Notes: generated by a model not told the origin, from the sequence alone. Shown: positions 25,305-34,188, counted from the stretch's first letter. The stretch is DNA of 61,088 nucleotides from Terribacillus saccharophilus (GCF_002272075.1 NZ_NPBJ01000014.1:1-61088), one strand, 5' to 3'. Made by a program: numbers and translations.

Positions 25305-25319
25305 AGTTTTTAGAAAATT
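25305..25319 (-). promoter_or_regulatory. CodY-like box upstream of the liv promoter
   Basis: Complement strand AATTTTCTAAAAACT matches 13 of 15 positions of the CodY consensus AATTTTCWGAAAATT. It lies directly upstream of the -35 element of a branched-chain amino acid transporter, the classic CodY target class. Confidence 0.65.
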
Positions 25320-25391
25320 AATAATATTATGTATATTTGTCAGAAACCCTGACACACCGCGGTTTTTGGCAGATGTTAGCGTATCTAACAA

Positions 25392-25423
25392 ACAAAAAAA
25401 CACCTGCCATTTAGGCAGATGCT
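25392..25423 (-). terminator. Terminator of the sugar ABC/isomerase operon
   Basis: On the minus strand CATCTGCC and GGCAGGTG form a stem (one G-T pair, loop TAAAT) followed by seven T. It closes the operon that ends with the isomerase-like gene at 25432. Confidence 0.8.
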
Positions 25424-25431
25424 CTTAAATC

Positions 25432-26400
25432 TTACGACCACCACATTGTAGTCGCAGGTTCATTTATCACGACATTTTTCAGATTATCAACTGCACGTTG
25501 GAATCCTTCTTCAATCGACATCAACGAATCTTCATGCTCAATACTGATTACATAATCGTAGTCATAGGTGCGCAGCGCACTGATCATCTTGTTCCACTCT
25601 TCCTGACCATGTCCGAGTCCGACTGTACGGAAATTCCATGCTCGCTGCTTGATATTGCTGTACGGCTGCATATCAGTCAGCCCATACATGTTCACATTAT
25701 CAGGATCGATGTACGTATCTTTGGCATGGAAATGATGGATTGCGCCAGCTTTTCCGAGTATTTTAATGGCTGCGGTTGGGTCGATTCCCTGCCACCACAT
25801 ATGACTTGGATCAAAGTTGGCTCCGATAGCATCACTCGTCAGCTCACGCAGCTTGAGCATCGTATAAGGCGTGTGGACAAGGAAGCCTCCGTGCAATTCC
25901 AGCGCAATCTTTACCTGATGCTCCTCTGCAAATGTACCTAGCTCCTTCCAGTATGGAACCAGTTTCTCTTCCCATTGCCAGTTCAAGACATCTGCATACT
26001 CAGTCGGCCAAGCTGTAACCGGCCAGTTCGGCTTTGTTGCGCTCTCTTCGGAACCTGCCACACCAGAAAAGCAGTTCACAACCGGAACTCCCATTTTAGC
26101 AGCCAGCTTAATCGTCTTGCGCAATAGCCAATCTGATTCTTCCGCAAATGCCTTGTCTGGTGAAATTGGGTTGCCATGACAGCTAAAAGCACCAATTGTA
26201 ACACCGTACTTCTCAAATGTTGCTTGGTATTGCTTCAACGCATCTTCACTTTCCAATAATTCATCAATCTTACAATGCGCATTGCCTGGATAGCCACCGG
26301 TACCTATTTCAACAGTATCCAACCCTGCTTGTTTTACACGTGCAAGCATATCCTCAAGTGAAAGCTCCTGGAACAGAACTGTAAAAACGCCTAATTTCAT
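25432..26400 (-). CDS. Sugar phosphate isomerase/epimerase (AP endonuclease 2 fold)
   Basis: Protein of 322 residues with the TIM-barrel fold of xylose isomerase-like enzymes (IolE/IolI/YcjR type). It begins KLGVFTVLFQELSLEDML and has the likely metal ligands in IALELHGGFLVH, NFDPSHMWWQGID, HFHAKDT and a late acidic ISIEHED. These families interconvert or dehydrate keto-sugars and inositols. It is the last gene of a sugar ABC operon, right after a Gfo/Idh/MocA oxidoreductase, which suggests the imported sugar is oxidised and then isomerised. The exact substrate is unknown. Confidence 0.85.
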   Translation of the reverse strand: MKLGVFTVLFQELSLEDMLARVKQAGLDTVEIGTGGYPGNAHCKIDELLESEDALKQYQATFEKYGVTIGAFSCHGNPISPDKAFAEESDWLLRKTIKLAAKMGVPVVNCFSGVAGSEESATKPNWPVTAWPTEYADVLNWQWEEKLVPYWKELGTFAEEHQVKIALELHGGFLVHTPYTMLKLRELTSDAIGANFDPSHMWWQGIDPTAAIKILGKAGAIHHFHAKDTYIDPDNVNMYGLTDMQPYSNIKQRAWNFRTVGLGHGQEEWNKMISALRTYDYDYVISIEHEDSLMSIEEGFQRAVDNLKNVVINEPATTMWWS

Positions 26401-26402
26401 GC

Positions 26403-27458
26403 TTATTCCCCTTTCTCGACTGCTTCTGGTGCAAGTGAAATTATTTTTTTCGTACCGTTGGAGTCCAGCGCTGCCAAGATGACAGCCAATGCAGACCGGC
26501 CTTTTTCTGCTGTGATTGGACAGTTAGAATTTTTATCCAGCACACAGCTGGCAAACGCGTCCACAACGCCGGAATTCGATTGTGTATCCGAATCATTTGT
26601 CTGAATTGCTCCAAGCGAATGATTGCTGCGGTCTCCGTTATGATACTCGACAACCAAGCTATATTCAGGGTTTTCCTCGAGACGGATGACCCCTTTCTCA
26701 CCGTAAATGATTGTGGAGTTATCTTCTTCTGCTACATACGACCAGCTAGCAGTAAGTGTACCGATGATTCCTGACTTCGTACGCAGTACAGCGACTGCAT
26801 TATCATCCACATCTGCGTAAGGCTTTGCCAGCGTATCGACAAAAGCCGCCACCTCCTGAATCGGTTCGTCGAGCAGGAACTCAATCAAGTGGGATTTATG
26901 CACGCCCAGATCACCAAGTGCTCCGATATAAGCTTTGTCTTTATCAAAGAACCAGCTGTTTTTCCCATCGATGCTCCACTGCTCCGGACCTCCGTGACCG
27001 AATGTCGTCCGGAAGCTGAATATTTTGCCCAGCTCTCCGTTTTGAATCATCTTCCGTGCCTTTTGATGAGATGGTACAAAACACTGGTTATGAGCGATCA
27101 GCAATAGCTTGCCGCTCGCCTTTTGTGCTGCGATCATTTCGTCTGCTTCTTCCAGAGTTGTTGCCATCGGCTTTTCACAAAGCACATGCTTTCCTGCCTG
27201 CAGAGCAGCGATCGATACTGGTGCGTGCAAATGGTTGGCCGCAGAGACGATGACCGCATCGATACGCGGATCCTCTATCAGCTCTTCATATTCGGTATAT
27301 GCTGTTGCGTTAAATTCTTTGGCGATTTCCTCTGAGCGGCTCGGCACCACATCACAAACAGCAGTGATTTCGGTGTTCGGATTTTGTTCCAGCTCCGGCA
27401 AGTGGCGATTACGTGCAATACTTCCTAGTCCGACTACTCCTACGCGTAAGGTTTTCAT
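26403..27458 (-). CDS. Gfo/Idh/MocA-family oxidoreductase
   Basis: NAD(P)-dependent sugar or cyclitol dehydrogenase of 351 residues. The N-terminal Rossmann fold shows RVGVVGLGSIARNRHLPEL; the catalytic lysine motif is HVLCEKPMATTLEEAD, and the C-terminal domain carries GALGDLGVHKSHLIEFLL, with D and H of the usual GGxxxDxGxH pattern. ThuB and inositol dehydrogenases belong to this superfamily. It sits 2 bp upstream of the isomerase-like gene and downstream of the permeases, in one operon. Substrate not determinable from sequence. Confidence 0.9.
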   Translation of the reverse strand: MKTLRVGVVGLGSIARNRHLPELEQNPNTEITAVCDVVPSRSEEIAKEFNATAYTEYEELIEDPRIDAVIVSAANHLHAPVSIAALQAGKHVLCEKPMATTLEEADEMIAAQKASGKLLLIAHNQCFVPSHQKARKMIQNGELGKIFSFRTTFGHGGPEQWSIDGKNSWFFDKDKAYIGALGDLGVHKSHLIEFLLDEPIQEVAAFVDTLAKPYADVDDNAVAVLRTKSGIIGTLTASWSYVAEEDNSTIIYGEKGVIRLEENPEYSLVVEYHNGDRSNHSLGAIQTNDSDTQSNSGVVDAFASCVLDKNSNCPITAEKGRSALAVILAALDSNGTKKIISLAPEAVEKGE

Positions 27459-27482
27459 TATCCAGCAGTACCTCCAAGTTTA

Positions 27483-28304
27483 TTATTCTTTGACAGATCC
27501 ACTTGTCAGACCAGCGACGATACGGCGCTGGAACAAGAGTACGAGAACAACGATCGGGATCGTCACGATAACAGTTGCGGCAGTGATATCTCCCCACGGA
27601 ACGCTGTATTGGCTTTGATAGAATGAGATACCGACTGGTATCGTGCGCCAGCGATCATCCGTGTTGATCGTCAAGGCAAATAGATATTCATTCCAGGCAG
27701 CGATAAAGACAAGAATGGCTGTCGTAAACACGCCTGGGGCTGCCAGTGGGAAGATGATTTTGCGGAATGTCTGGAACGGAGTCGCTCCATCCAGCTTCGC
27801 TGATTCTTCCAATGCCAGCGGAATCTTGATGAAAAACGTCGATAGAATCCAGATTGCCAGAGGCAAACTGATCGTAATGTACGGGATTACAAGACCAAGA
27901 TAGCTGTTGCGCAAACCTGCATCGGTGACAAAGTTGAAGATTGGTGATAGGACTGCGATTTGCGGAAACATGGATGCAGCAAGTACCAATCCTAGAATCA
28001 AACCTTTGAAACGGATTGGCAGCCGCGTGACCGCATAGGCTGTGAATGATGCGACAATGATGGAGATAATCGTGGTGAGAGTTGCTACAACAAAGCTATT
28101 CATCATGTACATAAGCAACGGCCTTGTTTCCAATGCCGATGCATAGTTATCCAATGTCATATTGCTCGAGAACCATTGGAAGGAGGAAAAAATTTCTCCC
28201 TGCGGTTTGATTGAAGTCAGGAACACCCAGATAAACGGGAACATGACCAGAAATACAAAGATAATCAAGAAAATATAGAATCCGACTCCAGCACGTTTTA
28301 CCAT
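27483..28304 (-). CDS. Carbohydrate ABC transporter permease, MalG type
   Basis: Permease subunit of 273 residues with six membrane helices. The EAA loop that touches the ATPase reads EESAKLDGATPFQTFRKIIFPLAAPG (in two parts, near 175-200). The first helix is preceded by a short basic tail, as in MalG/ThuG. It pairs with the MalF-type permease encoded 19 bp upstream. No ATP-binding gene is present in the operon, so a shared MsmX-type ATPase is expected. Confidence 0.93.
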   Translation of the reverse strand: MVKRAGVGFYIFLIIFVFLVMFPFIWVFLTSIKPQGEIFSSFQWFSSNMTLDNYASALETRPLLMYMMNSFVVATLTTIISIIVASFTAYAVTRLPIRFKGLILGLVLAASMFPQIAVLSPIFNFVTDAGLRNSYLGLVIPYITISLPLAIWILSTFFIKIPLALEESAKLDGATPFQTFRKIIFPLAAPGVFTTAILVFIAAWNEYLFALTINTDDRWRTIPVGISFYQSQYSVPWGDITAATVIVTIPIVVLVLLFQRRIVAGLTSGSVKE

Positions 28305-28323
28305 ACGATTCTCCTCCTCCGTC

Positions 28324-29652
28324 CTATTGTTTTAGCCTTCCGCTGAACAAATCCGAGCCGATTAGTTTGATGAAAATCGTACTGAGCAATGCGACACTCA
28401 GGAATACGATTACGCTCAAAGCAGAACCTGCACCGAAATTCTGTTGTTCAAACAGCAGTTTGTAAGCATAGACGCTGATTGATTCCGTCGAGTTGGCTGG
28501 ACCTCCGCCAGTAAGAACGTAGATGAGGTCGAACACACGGAATGCGTCCAATGCACGGAATAAGACTGCAACTAGGATCGCCGAACGAATCATCGGCAGA
28601 GTGATAGAGATAAATTGCTGGAATTTGTTTGCTCCATCCACTTCCGCTGCTTCATACAGTGAGCGTGGAATGGTCTGCAAGCCAGCTAAAAGTAAAAGTG
28701 CCATATACGGTGTCGTTTTCCAAATATCAGCAAACATGATAGAGAACATACCGCCTGCTCCAGTCGAAAGCAGTGCACCTGGATCATCGATGAGACCAAA
28801 CTGAGCCATATAATGGGCCATAATACCGGACTGACCATCAAACAGGAATGTCCACATCATTGCTGCTACCGCTGTCGGTATCGCCCATGGAACGAGTACA
28901 GCAGCTCGGACAAGCCCACGTCCAATGAAGACGCGATTGATCAGTAAAGCAACGGCCAACCCAACGGCAAGTTCAACACCTACAGTAACGACGGTGAACA
29001 ATAACGTATTCAGCATCGCTGTCCACGTCCGTCCATCACCAAGGTAGGTTGAATAATTCTTTAGCCCGACAAAGTTCGGCTCCAGGATTGAACCTTGTGT
29101 ATTCGACAGCTGAGATTCTAGATCCGTCAGCGGTTGGACAGCTTCTTCAGGAGCACCTTCTCGTAAACCCTGAACAGCGGCCGTTTGCTCTTCTAAAGTG
29201 TTGGCAAATCCATCTGCCCATTCCTCTGGAACCTCTACCAGCCGGAGTTCCTCATCGTTCACTGGCTGGAAATTATCCAGCATAGTGTTGACTTCTTCAT
29301 ACCGGTCCGCAAGTCCTTCATCGGTATTCAATAATGTTTCATGCTGTTCATCCAATGCTGTTGTGATGTCATCTAATGTCCCGCCAGCATCAGGCATCGC
29401 ATCTCTGACATCTTCCATTGTGTCGTATACCAGATATCGGTTATCAGCATATGTTTCGAGATTAATACTTAAAGATGAAATCCGCTCTGCTTTTGCCGGG
29501 TCATTTAAACGGTAATCAAACAAGCTGTTCCAGGCTGACAACATAATTGGCCAAATGATGATGACGGCAATAAGAATGATAGACGGTGCGACCATCGCGT
29601 AACCAAGCTGCCGTTCACTCAGCTGAAACCGTCTTTTTTTCGGTTGCTTCAT
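28324..29652 (-). CDS. Carbohydrate ABC transporter permease, MalF type, with large insertion
   Basis: Permease subunit of 442 residues, about 140 longer than most Gram-positive relatives. TM1 (about 19-42) is followed by a roughly 150-residue, acidic, mainly helical insertion (about 47-200, rich in DxL/EE repeats) before the usual FVGLKNYSTYLGD segment and five further helices. The EAA loop is LYEAAEVDGANKFQQFISITLP. The insertion should lie outside the membrane, like the P2 loop of E. coli MalF. It could dock the binding protein; that is inference. Confidence 0.9.
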   Translation of the reverse strand: MKQPKKRRFQLSERQLGYAMVAPSIILIAVIIIWPIMLSAWNSLFDYRLNDPAKAERISSLSINLETYADNRYLVYDTMEDVRDAMPDAGGTLDDITTALDEQHETLLNTDEGLADRYEEVNTMLDNFQPVNDEELRLVEVPEEWADGFANTLEEQTAAVQGLREGAPEEAVQPLTDLESQLSNTQGSILEPNFVGLKNYSTYLGDGRTWTAMLNTLLFTVVTVGVELAVGLAVALLINRVFIGRGLVRAAVLVPWAIPTAVAAMMWTFLFDGQSGIMAHYMAQFGLIDDPGALLSTGAGGMFSIMFADIWKTTPYMALLLLAGLQTIPRSLYEAAEVDGANKFQQFISITLPMIRSAILVAVLFRALDAFRVFDLIYVLTGGGPANSTESISVYAYKLLFEQQNFGAGSALSVIVFLSVALLSTIFIKLIGSDLFSGRLKQ

Positions 29653-29665
29653 ACACTCAGCTCCT

Positions 29666-30940
29666 TTAATTGGTTACGGATTCCAACGCAGCTTGCATTT
29701 TTGTCTCCATACGTTCTACCGCTTCTTCAGCAGTTATATCTCCTGCCATCGCACGAGAAAGCTCGATTTGCATGATATCAGAGATCTCCGGATAAATTGG
29801 CGTGATCGGGCGCGGTATCGCATTTTGCAGCGAATCATAGAAATCCTCGCTTGCAAGCACGGTACTGACATCCGTAATCTCTTTATCGTCATATAAAGCT
29901 TCCAATGTCGGAGCCTTACCGCCTTCAAGAGCACTGATCTTCTGCCCTTCTTCTCCGCTCATCCACTTCACGAAAGTCCAGGATGCTTCCACTTCATCGG
30001 AGTAGCGGTTGATCATCCGCATCCATCCTCCTAGTGATGATGCTGCTCCTTCACTTCCAGCCGGAAGTGTGGCAATGCCAACATTACCTGCCACTTTGGA
30101 TATCTCCGGATCATTCGCTGTATCATTCAAATATGGCCAGTTTCTTGCATATACGGCATTTCCCTCATTAAAGGAGGACTCTGTGTCGATTTCCTGGAAG
30201 TTAAGTATGTTGTTTGGTACAAAATCGCTATTTGTTATATCAATCATCTTCTGCAAGCCTTCTATTGCTTCCGGGCTGTTAATGACAACATTCCCATTAG
30301 CGTCCAATACCTGCCCGCCGTAAGAGTAAATATACTCAATCGCATTGGTCACGATGCCCTCATATTGGGCTGCCTGCATGAGATAACCGAATTTGGAGCC
30401 TTCCTTACCCATGTTTTCTTGAGCCAATTGTTCCAGCTCATCCCATGTTTCGGGCACCTGATCAGTTATATCCGTCCGATAATAAAGCAATCCTGCGTCG
30501 GCATAGCCAGGCATAGCATACTGTCTGCCGTTATAACGGCCAGCCTCTACCGTAGCCGGGAAGTAAGCGTCCATATCCACTTGATCCCGCTCAATCAATC
30601 GGTCGAGCGGCAGCACATAGTTTGCCTGACCAAACTCTGCTGACCAAACAATGTCTGCATCGAATACATCTATTTCCTCACTTCTGCCGCTGAACATCGT
30701 CACATATTGATTATGTGATTCCCCAGTATCAGACGGCATTTCCCGGACCTCCACATCAATTTCAGGATGCTCCTTCTCGAATGCTTCGACTAGTACATCC
30801 GTGGCACCAGTCGTATCTGTCCCCCTCGCGTATGTAATCTGAACTCTGTCATCACTCGCACCATCTCCGCTCGTCACGGCCGAGCAGCCTGCCAGCCCAA
30901 TACCGGCAAATAAGGCAACCATCAGAAAGCTTCGCTTCAT
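29666..30940 (-). CDS. Sugar ABC transporter substrate-binding lipoprotein
   Basis: Family 1 extracellular binding protein of 424 residues. Signal peptide with lipobox LAGC (C18), then VQITYARGTDTTGATDVLVEAFEKEHPEI, typical of this family, and a tryptophan/tyrosine-rich middle. Resembles trehalose/maltose-type binding proteins but the sugar is not certain. The ATG at 30940 follows GAGGAGGAGC. It is the first gene of the operon and lies downstream of a promoter whose -35 is covered by a perfect cre-like box. Confidence 0.9.
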   Translation of the reverse strand: MKRSFLMVALFAGIGLAGCSAVTSGDGASDDRVQITYARGTDTTGATDVLVEAFEKEHPEIDVEVREMPSDTGESHNQYVTMFSGRSEEIDVFDADIVWSAEFGQANYVLPLDRLIERDQVDMDAYFPATVEAGRYNGRQYAMPGYADAGLLYYRTDITDQVPETWDELEQLAQENMGKEGSKFGYLMQAAQYEGIVTNAIEYIYSYGGQVLDANGNVVINSPEAIEGLQKMIDITNSDFVPNNILNFQEIDTESSFNEGNAVYARNWPYLNDTANDPEISKVAGNVGIATLPAGSEGAASSLGGWMRMINRYSDEVEASWTFVKWMSGEEGQKISALEGGKAPTLEALYDDKEITDVSTVLASEDFYDSLQNAIPRPITPIYPEISDIMQIELSRAMAGDITAEEAVERMETKMQAALESVTN

Positions 30941-30961
30941 CACAGCTCCTCCTCGCATTTT

Positions 30962-30975
30962 GGTAAACGCTTTCT
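30962..30975 (-). promoter_or_regulatory. Second cre-like box in the leader of the sugar ABC operon
   Basis: Complement AGAAAGCGTTTACC matches the cre consensus TGWAANCGNTNNCA except at both ends. It lies downstream of the promoter and about 20 bp before the binding-protein start, where a bound CcpA or local LacI-type repressor could act as a roadblock. Confidence 0.45.
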
Positions 30976-31049
30976 TTAGTGCGGTTATCTCATTCCCTCC
31001 TTTTTGTTATATTAAGCCTATCCCCCTAAATTTTGTCTTTACTGCAGAA

Positions 31050-31078
31050 GTTATAAAAAGTTTATCATAATATTGCAA
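31050..31078 (-). promoter_or_regulatory. Promoter of the sugar ABC operon
   Basis: Reading left, TTGCAA (31078-31073), a 17-bp spacer and TATAAC (31055-31050). The -35 lies within the cre box at 31074-31087. Confidence 0.65.
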
Positions 31079-31087
31079 ACGCTTTCA
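31074..31087 (-). promoter_or_regulatory. cre box (CcpA / LacI-family operator) over the -35 element
   Basis: Complement TGAAAGCGTTTGCA is a full match to TGWAANCGNTNNCA. Binding here would block the -35 of the sugar ABC operon, consistent with carbon catabolite repression. Confidence 0.75.
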
Positions 31088-31116
31088 ATAATATTGTATA
31101 TACAAGTTTCGCCAAA

Positions 31117-31143
31117 GAAAAAAACACGCCTGTCTCAGGCGTG
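31117..31143 (-). terminator. Terminator of the phosphofructokinase gene
   Basis: CACGCCTG (31125-31132) and CAGGCGTG (31136-31143) form a stem with a 3-nt loop; on the minus strand seven T follow. Confidence 0.85.
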
Positions 31144-31158
31144 CTCTGTTCCGCTTAT

Positions 31159-32124
31159 TCATATAGTATGCAATAGCATATCAAGCAAGTCATAATTCGG
31201 TTGTTTATCAGTCTTTTCATCGAGCATCGTACGCAAATCTTTCTCAATTAGCTGATTGGCTTTAATTCCGATTGCATAACCGGACTGTCCCTCCATCAGC
31301 ATGTTCACAGCTTTGACGCCCATCTTGTTGGCAAGAATCCGGTCAAATGCAGAAGGCTCGCCACCGCGCTGGATGAAACCTAGGACTGTAGTCCGTACTT
31401 CGATATTCATTTCTTCTTCGATGAATCGCTGCAGTTCATCCAAATCATACATCCGTTCTGTGACAACGATGATATTATCATTCCGGCCTTTGGAAATCTT
31501 GTCTTGAAGTTTTTCACAAATCTGCTCGAAACTCAGTTTAAGCTCCGGCGTAGAAATGATATCCCCTTCTCCTGCAACAGCAGTGAACAAGGCTAGATCA
31601 CCACAATGTCTGCCCATCACTTCCACGATGGTTGTTTTGTTATGTGATAAACCAGTATCCTTGATTCGTCCGATGGAGCTGAGCACTGTATTCAATGTCG
31701 TATCAAAGCCTATAGAATAGTCGGTGTAATCCAGATCATTATCAATCGTTCCCGGAATGCCGATGACTCGGATACCCAATTCATGCAGCTTTTGTGCACC
31801 TTGAAGTGAACCTTCCCCACCGATAACGATAACATCAGCAATACCATAGTTGCGAAGCACTTCGACTGCCTGCTTTCTGCCAGAATCATCCATGAAGGCA
31901 AGCGAGCGTGACGTTTTCAAGATTGTTCCGCCTTTGTTAGCGATCGTCTCTACATCAGGTGTACGAATAATCGATAATTTGTCCTCAATTAGCCCCTGAT
32001 AACCGCCTTCCACACCATAAACTTCAATATCATGATAGTTTGCCGCCTTGACAATAGCCCGTATGGCCGCATTCATGCCTGGTGAATCTCCACCACTTGT
32101 GATAACAGCTACTTTATGTAACAT
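31159..32124 (-). CDS. ATP-dependent 6-phosphofructokinase-like protein (divergent)
   Basis: Phosphofructokinase-A family protein of 321 residues. Conserved parts are ITSGGDSPGMNAAIRA, the catalytic PGTIDND (D128, D130), MGRHCGD, and GFIQRGGEPSAFDR. The magnesium-binding GGDGS of housekeeping enzymes reads GGEGS here (E104), and the ATP-site stretch after R73 differs (KTSRSLAF). It is not next to accA or pyk as the glycolytic pfkA usually is, so it may be a second, specialised sugar-phosphate kinase. The frame is open to 32214; the ATG at 32124 follows GAGAGGTGA. Confidence 0.85.
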   Translation of the reverse strand: MLHKVAVITSGGDSPGMNAAIRAIVKAANYHDIEVYGVEGGYQGLIEDKLSIIRTPDVETIANKGGTILKTSRSLAFMDDSGRKQAVEVLRNYGIADVIVIGGEGSLQGAQKLHELGIRVIGIPGTIDNDLDYTDYSIGFDTTLNTVLSSIGRIKDTGLSHNKTTIVEVMGRHCGDLALFTAVAGEGDIISTPELKLSFEQICEKLQDKISKGRNDNIIVVTERMYDLDELQRFIEEEMNIEVRTTVLGFIQRGGEPSAFDRILANKMGVKAVNMLMEGQSGYAIGIKANQLIEKDLRTMLDEKTDKQPNYDLLDMLLHTI

Positions 32125-32215
32125 CGGTTCACCTCTCCACCATATATGTCTTATTTTCATTATACAACAGAATTGGCAGGAAACAGAACAAAGACAGGCG
32201 TAACGCCTGCCCAAG

Positions 32216-33226
32216 TCATACAGAAATGACGAGTTTCCCGATCATACTGCCATCTTCCAATCGCTTATGCGCTTTTTGCACATTCTCGACGGTAAGACCC
32301 TCGAGCTCCTCCGCTATCGTCGTACGTATGCGTTCGTCCTCGACCAGCTCTGCTACTTTGGACAGAATTTCGCCTTGCTTATATCTGCTAGGTGTCTGAT
32401 GAAGCGTACGTGTAAACATATACTCCCAGACAAGTGTCAGGCTCTTGGACGTCAGATCAGTCAGTTTGATATCTTCAACTGGGCCAGTGATGGCACAAAT
32501 GATACCTTCTGGTTTCACGACTTCGATAATATCATCCCATGCCTTGTCCAGCTGATGCATACAGAAAACATAATCGACATTGTCTATACCCAGTTTTTCT
32601 AACTGTGGATGAAACGGTTCATGATGGTTGATTACTCGCTCGGTACCATGCTGCTTAGCCCATGTAATTGTCTCTTCCCGTGAAGCAGTTCCGACTACAT
32701 TCAGACCATACAATTGTGCAAACTGAGAAGCAATCGAACCAACACCTCCAGCTGCGTTAACCAGCAAAATTGTCTTGTCTTTATTCGCTTCCGCGTCTAG
32801 CGGTATATGCATCTTCTCAAACATAGCTTCCCATGCAGTCAATGCTGTCAATGGCAACGCTGCTGCTTCAGCAAAACTGAGATTTTTCGGTTTTTTGGCG
32901 ATAACTTTATAGTCGACAAGCTGGAATTCACTATTGGATCCCTGACGGGTAACGGATCCAGCATAATAGACTTCGTCTCCAGGCTGGAACCCTTCTACAT
33001 TCTCTCCAACTTCCTCGATGATTCCTGCCGCATCGAATCCAAGGATACGGAAATTACCATCGTCCTCTTTCTGCTTGCGCTGTTTTGTATCAACTGGATT
33101 GACGCTGACAGCTTTTACTTTGACAAGCACATCCTCGCCTGATGCTGTCGGCTTATCCAGCTGCTCTTCTGTAAAGCTGTCTGCCTGATCCACGGATGTA
33201 TGTTTGTATATCCCAATTGCACGCAT
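32216..33226 (-). CDS. Zinc-type alcohol dehydrogenase-like / quinone oxidoreductase (MDR family)
   Basis: NADPH-dependent reductase of 336 residues. The GroES-like N-domain contains VKVKAVSVNPVDTKQRK and ILGFDAAGIIEEVG; the nucleotide fold has LLVNAAGGVGSIASQFAQ. The cysteines of catalytic or structural zinc sites are absent, so it belongs with the zinc-independent quinone/enone reductases (YogA-like group). The ATG follows AGGAGGAG. It lies on the same strand as the phosphofructokinase gene, about 90 bp upstream of that start; a functional link is not evident. Confidence 0.87.
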   Translation of the reverse strand: MRAIGIYKHTSVDQADSFTEEQLDKPTASGEDVLVKVKAVSVNPVDTKQRKQKEDDGNFRILGFDAAGIIEEVGENVEGFQPGDEVYYAGSVTRQGSNSEFQLVDYKVIAKKPKNLSFAEAAALPLTALTAWEAMFEKMHIPLDAEANKDKTILLVNAAGGVGSIASQFAQLYGLNVVGTASREETITWAKQHGTERVINHHEPFHPQLEKLGIDNVDYVFCMHQLDKAWDDIIEVVKPEGIICAITGPVEDIKLTDLTSKSLTLVWEYMFTRTLHQTPSRYKQGEILSKVAELVEDERIRTTIAEELEGLTVENVQKAHKRLEDGSMIGKLVISV

Positions 33227-33263
33227 CTATTTCTCCTCCTCTATTTTTGTATCTGTTTATGTA

Positions 33264-33289
33264 AAAGCCGTCGACCTAAAGACGGCTTT
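33264..33289 (-). terminator. Terminator of the ThuA-like gene
   Basis: AAAGCCGTC (33264-33272) and GACGGCTTT (33281-33289) form a 9-bp stem with an 8-nt loop; TTTTAC follows on the minus strand. Confidence 0.75.
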
Positions 33290-33293
33290 ATAC

Positions 33294-34022
33294 TTATTTC
33301 TTCGCAAGGCGCAGTATCGGCTCCAAGGCTTCTGACTTTCCGTAGTGCGGGACGACTGCTGATGGTGCTGCTGCCCACTCACAAGCATTTCGGATAACAG
33401 TCTGCACATTCTTATCATAGTAAGTCGGGTACGTTTCATGACCGGGTCGGAAATAGAAGATTTTCCCTTTTCCTCGATTGTACGTGCAGCCGCTGCGGAA
33501 AACTTCGCCGCCTTCAAACCAGCTGATGAACAGCGTATGGTCTGGTTCTGGTATATCGAAATGCTCACCGTACATTTCTTCTTCCGGAAGCTCGAAATAC
33601 TCACCTAGTCCTCTCGTGATCGGATGACTTGGCTGAACCACCCAAAGACGTTCCTTCTCGCCATCCTGTCTCCATTTCAGGTCACATGTTGTGCCCATCA
33701 AGTTACGGAATATTTTGGAGAAATGGCCGGAATGAAGGACAATTAGTCCCATACCTGCCAGAACACGCTGCTTCACTCGCTCAATTGCATAGTCATTCAC
33801 TTCATCATGCGCCTTATGTGCCCACCAGATCAGGACATCCGTTTGTTCCAGCGTCTCTTGGTCCAATCCTTGCTCCGAATCATCAAGTGTCCTTGTTTGT
33901 ACGGTAAATCCAGTGTCCTCCAGGAATTCGGCAATTGCTCCATGAATGCCTCGGGGATAGATGCTTCTCACCTGGTCGTTTTCCTTCTCATGACGGTATT
34001 CGTTCCAAATGGTAACGCGCAT
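33294..34022 (-). CDS. ThuA-domain protein (trehalose utilisation family)
   Basis: A 242-residue protein of the ThuA family with a class I glutamine amidotransferase-like fold. Visible parts are [12 protein letters not shown], the strand-helix [34 protein letters not shown] and [18 protein letters not shown]. ThuA in rhizobia acts with the Gfo/Idh dehydrogenase ThuB in forming keto-trehalose. A Gfo/Idh gene and a sugar ABC system lie 6-10 kb away, in a separate operon. The ATG at 34022 has AAGGAG six bases upstream; an in-frame ATG at 34040 lacks such a site. Confidence 0.87.
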   Translation of the reverse strand: MRVTIWNEYRHEKENDQVRSIYPRGIHGAIAEFLEDTGFTVQTRTLDDSEQGLDQETLEQTDVLIWWAHKAHDEVNDYAIERVKQRVLAGMGLIVLHSGHFSKIFRNLMGTTCDLKWRQDGEKERLWVVQPSHPITRGLGEYFELPEEEMYGEHFDIPEPDHTLFISWFEGGEVFRSGCTYNRGKGKIFYFRPGHETYPTYYDKNVQTVIRNACEWAAAPSAVVPHYGKSEALEPILRLAKK

Positions 34023-34148
34023 AAGATGCTCCTTCTTCATTTTTTATCCTATTCCCCATGTTAAGTAGCTACCCGGTTCCCTATTAGATTATGCAGTGAA
34101 TTTTATTTTACTAATTACATTAGCCCTTTTCTTTTCATCTCCTGCCCA

Positions 34149-34188
34149 GAGAAAAAGATCCTGCAAAAAACTGCAGGATCTTTTTCTC
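34149..34188. terminator. Strong hairpin terminator downstream of the chromate transporter genes
   Basis: GAGAAAAAGATCCTGCA and its exact complement flank a short loop, with A-runs and T-runs built into the stem, so it can work in either direction. It overlaps the last codons of the gene at 34187. Confidence 0.88.
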
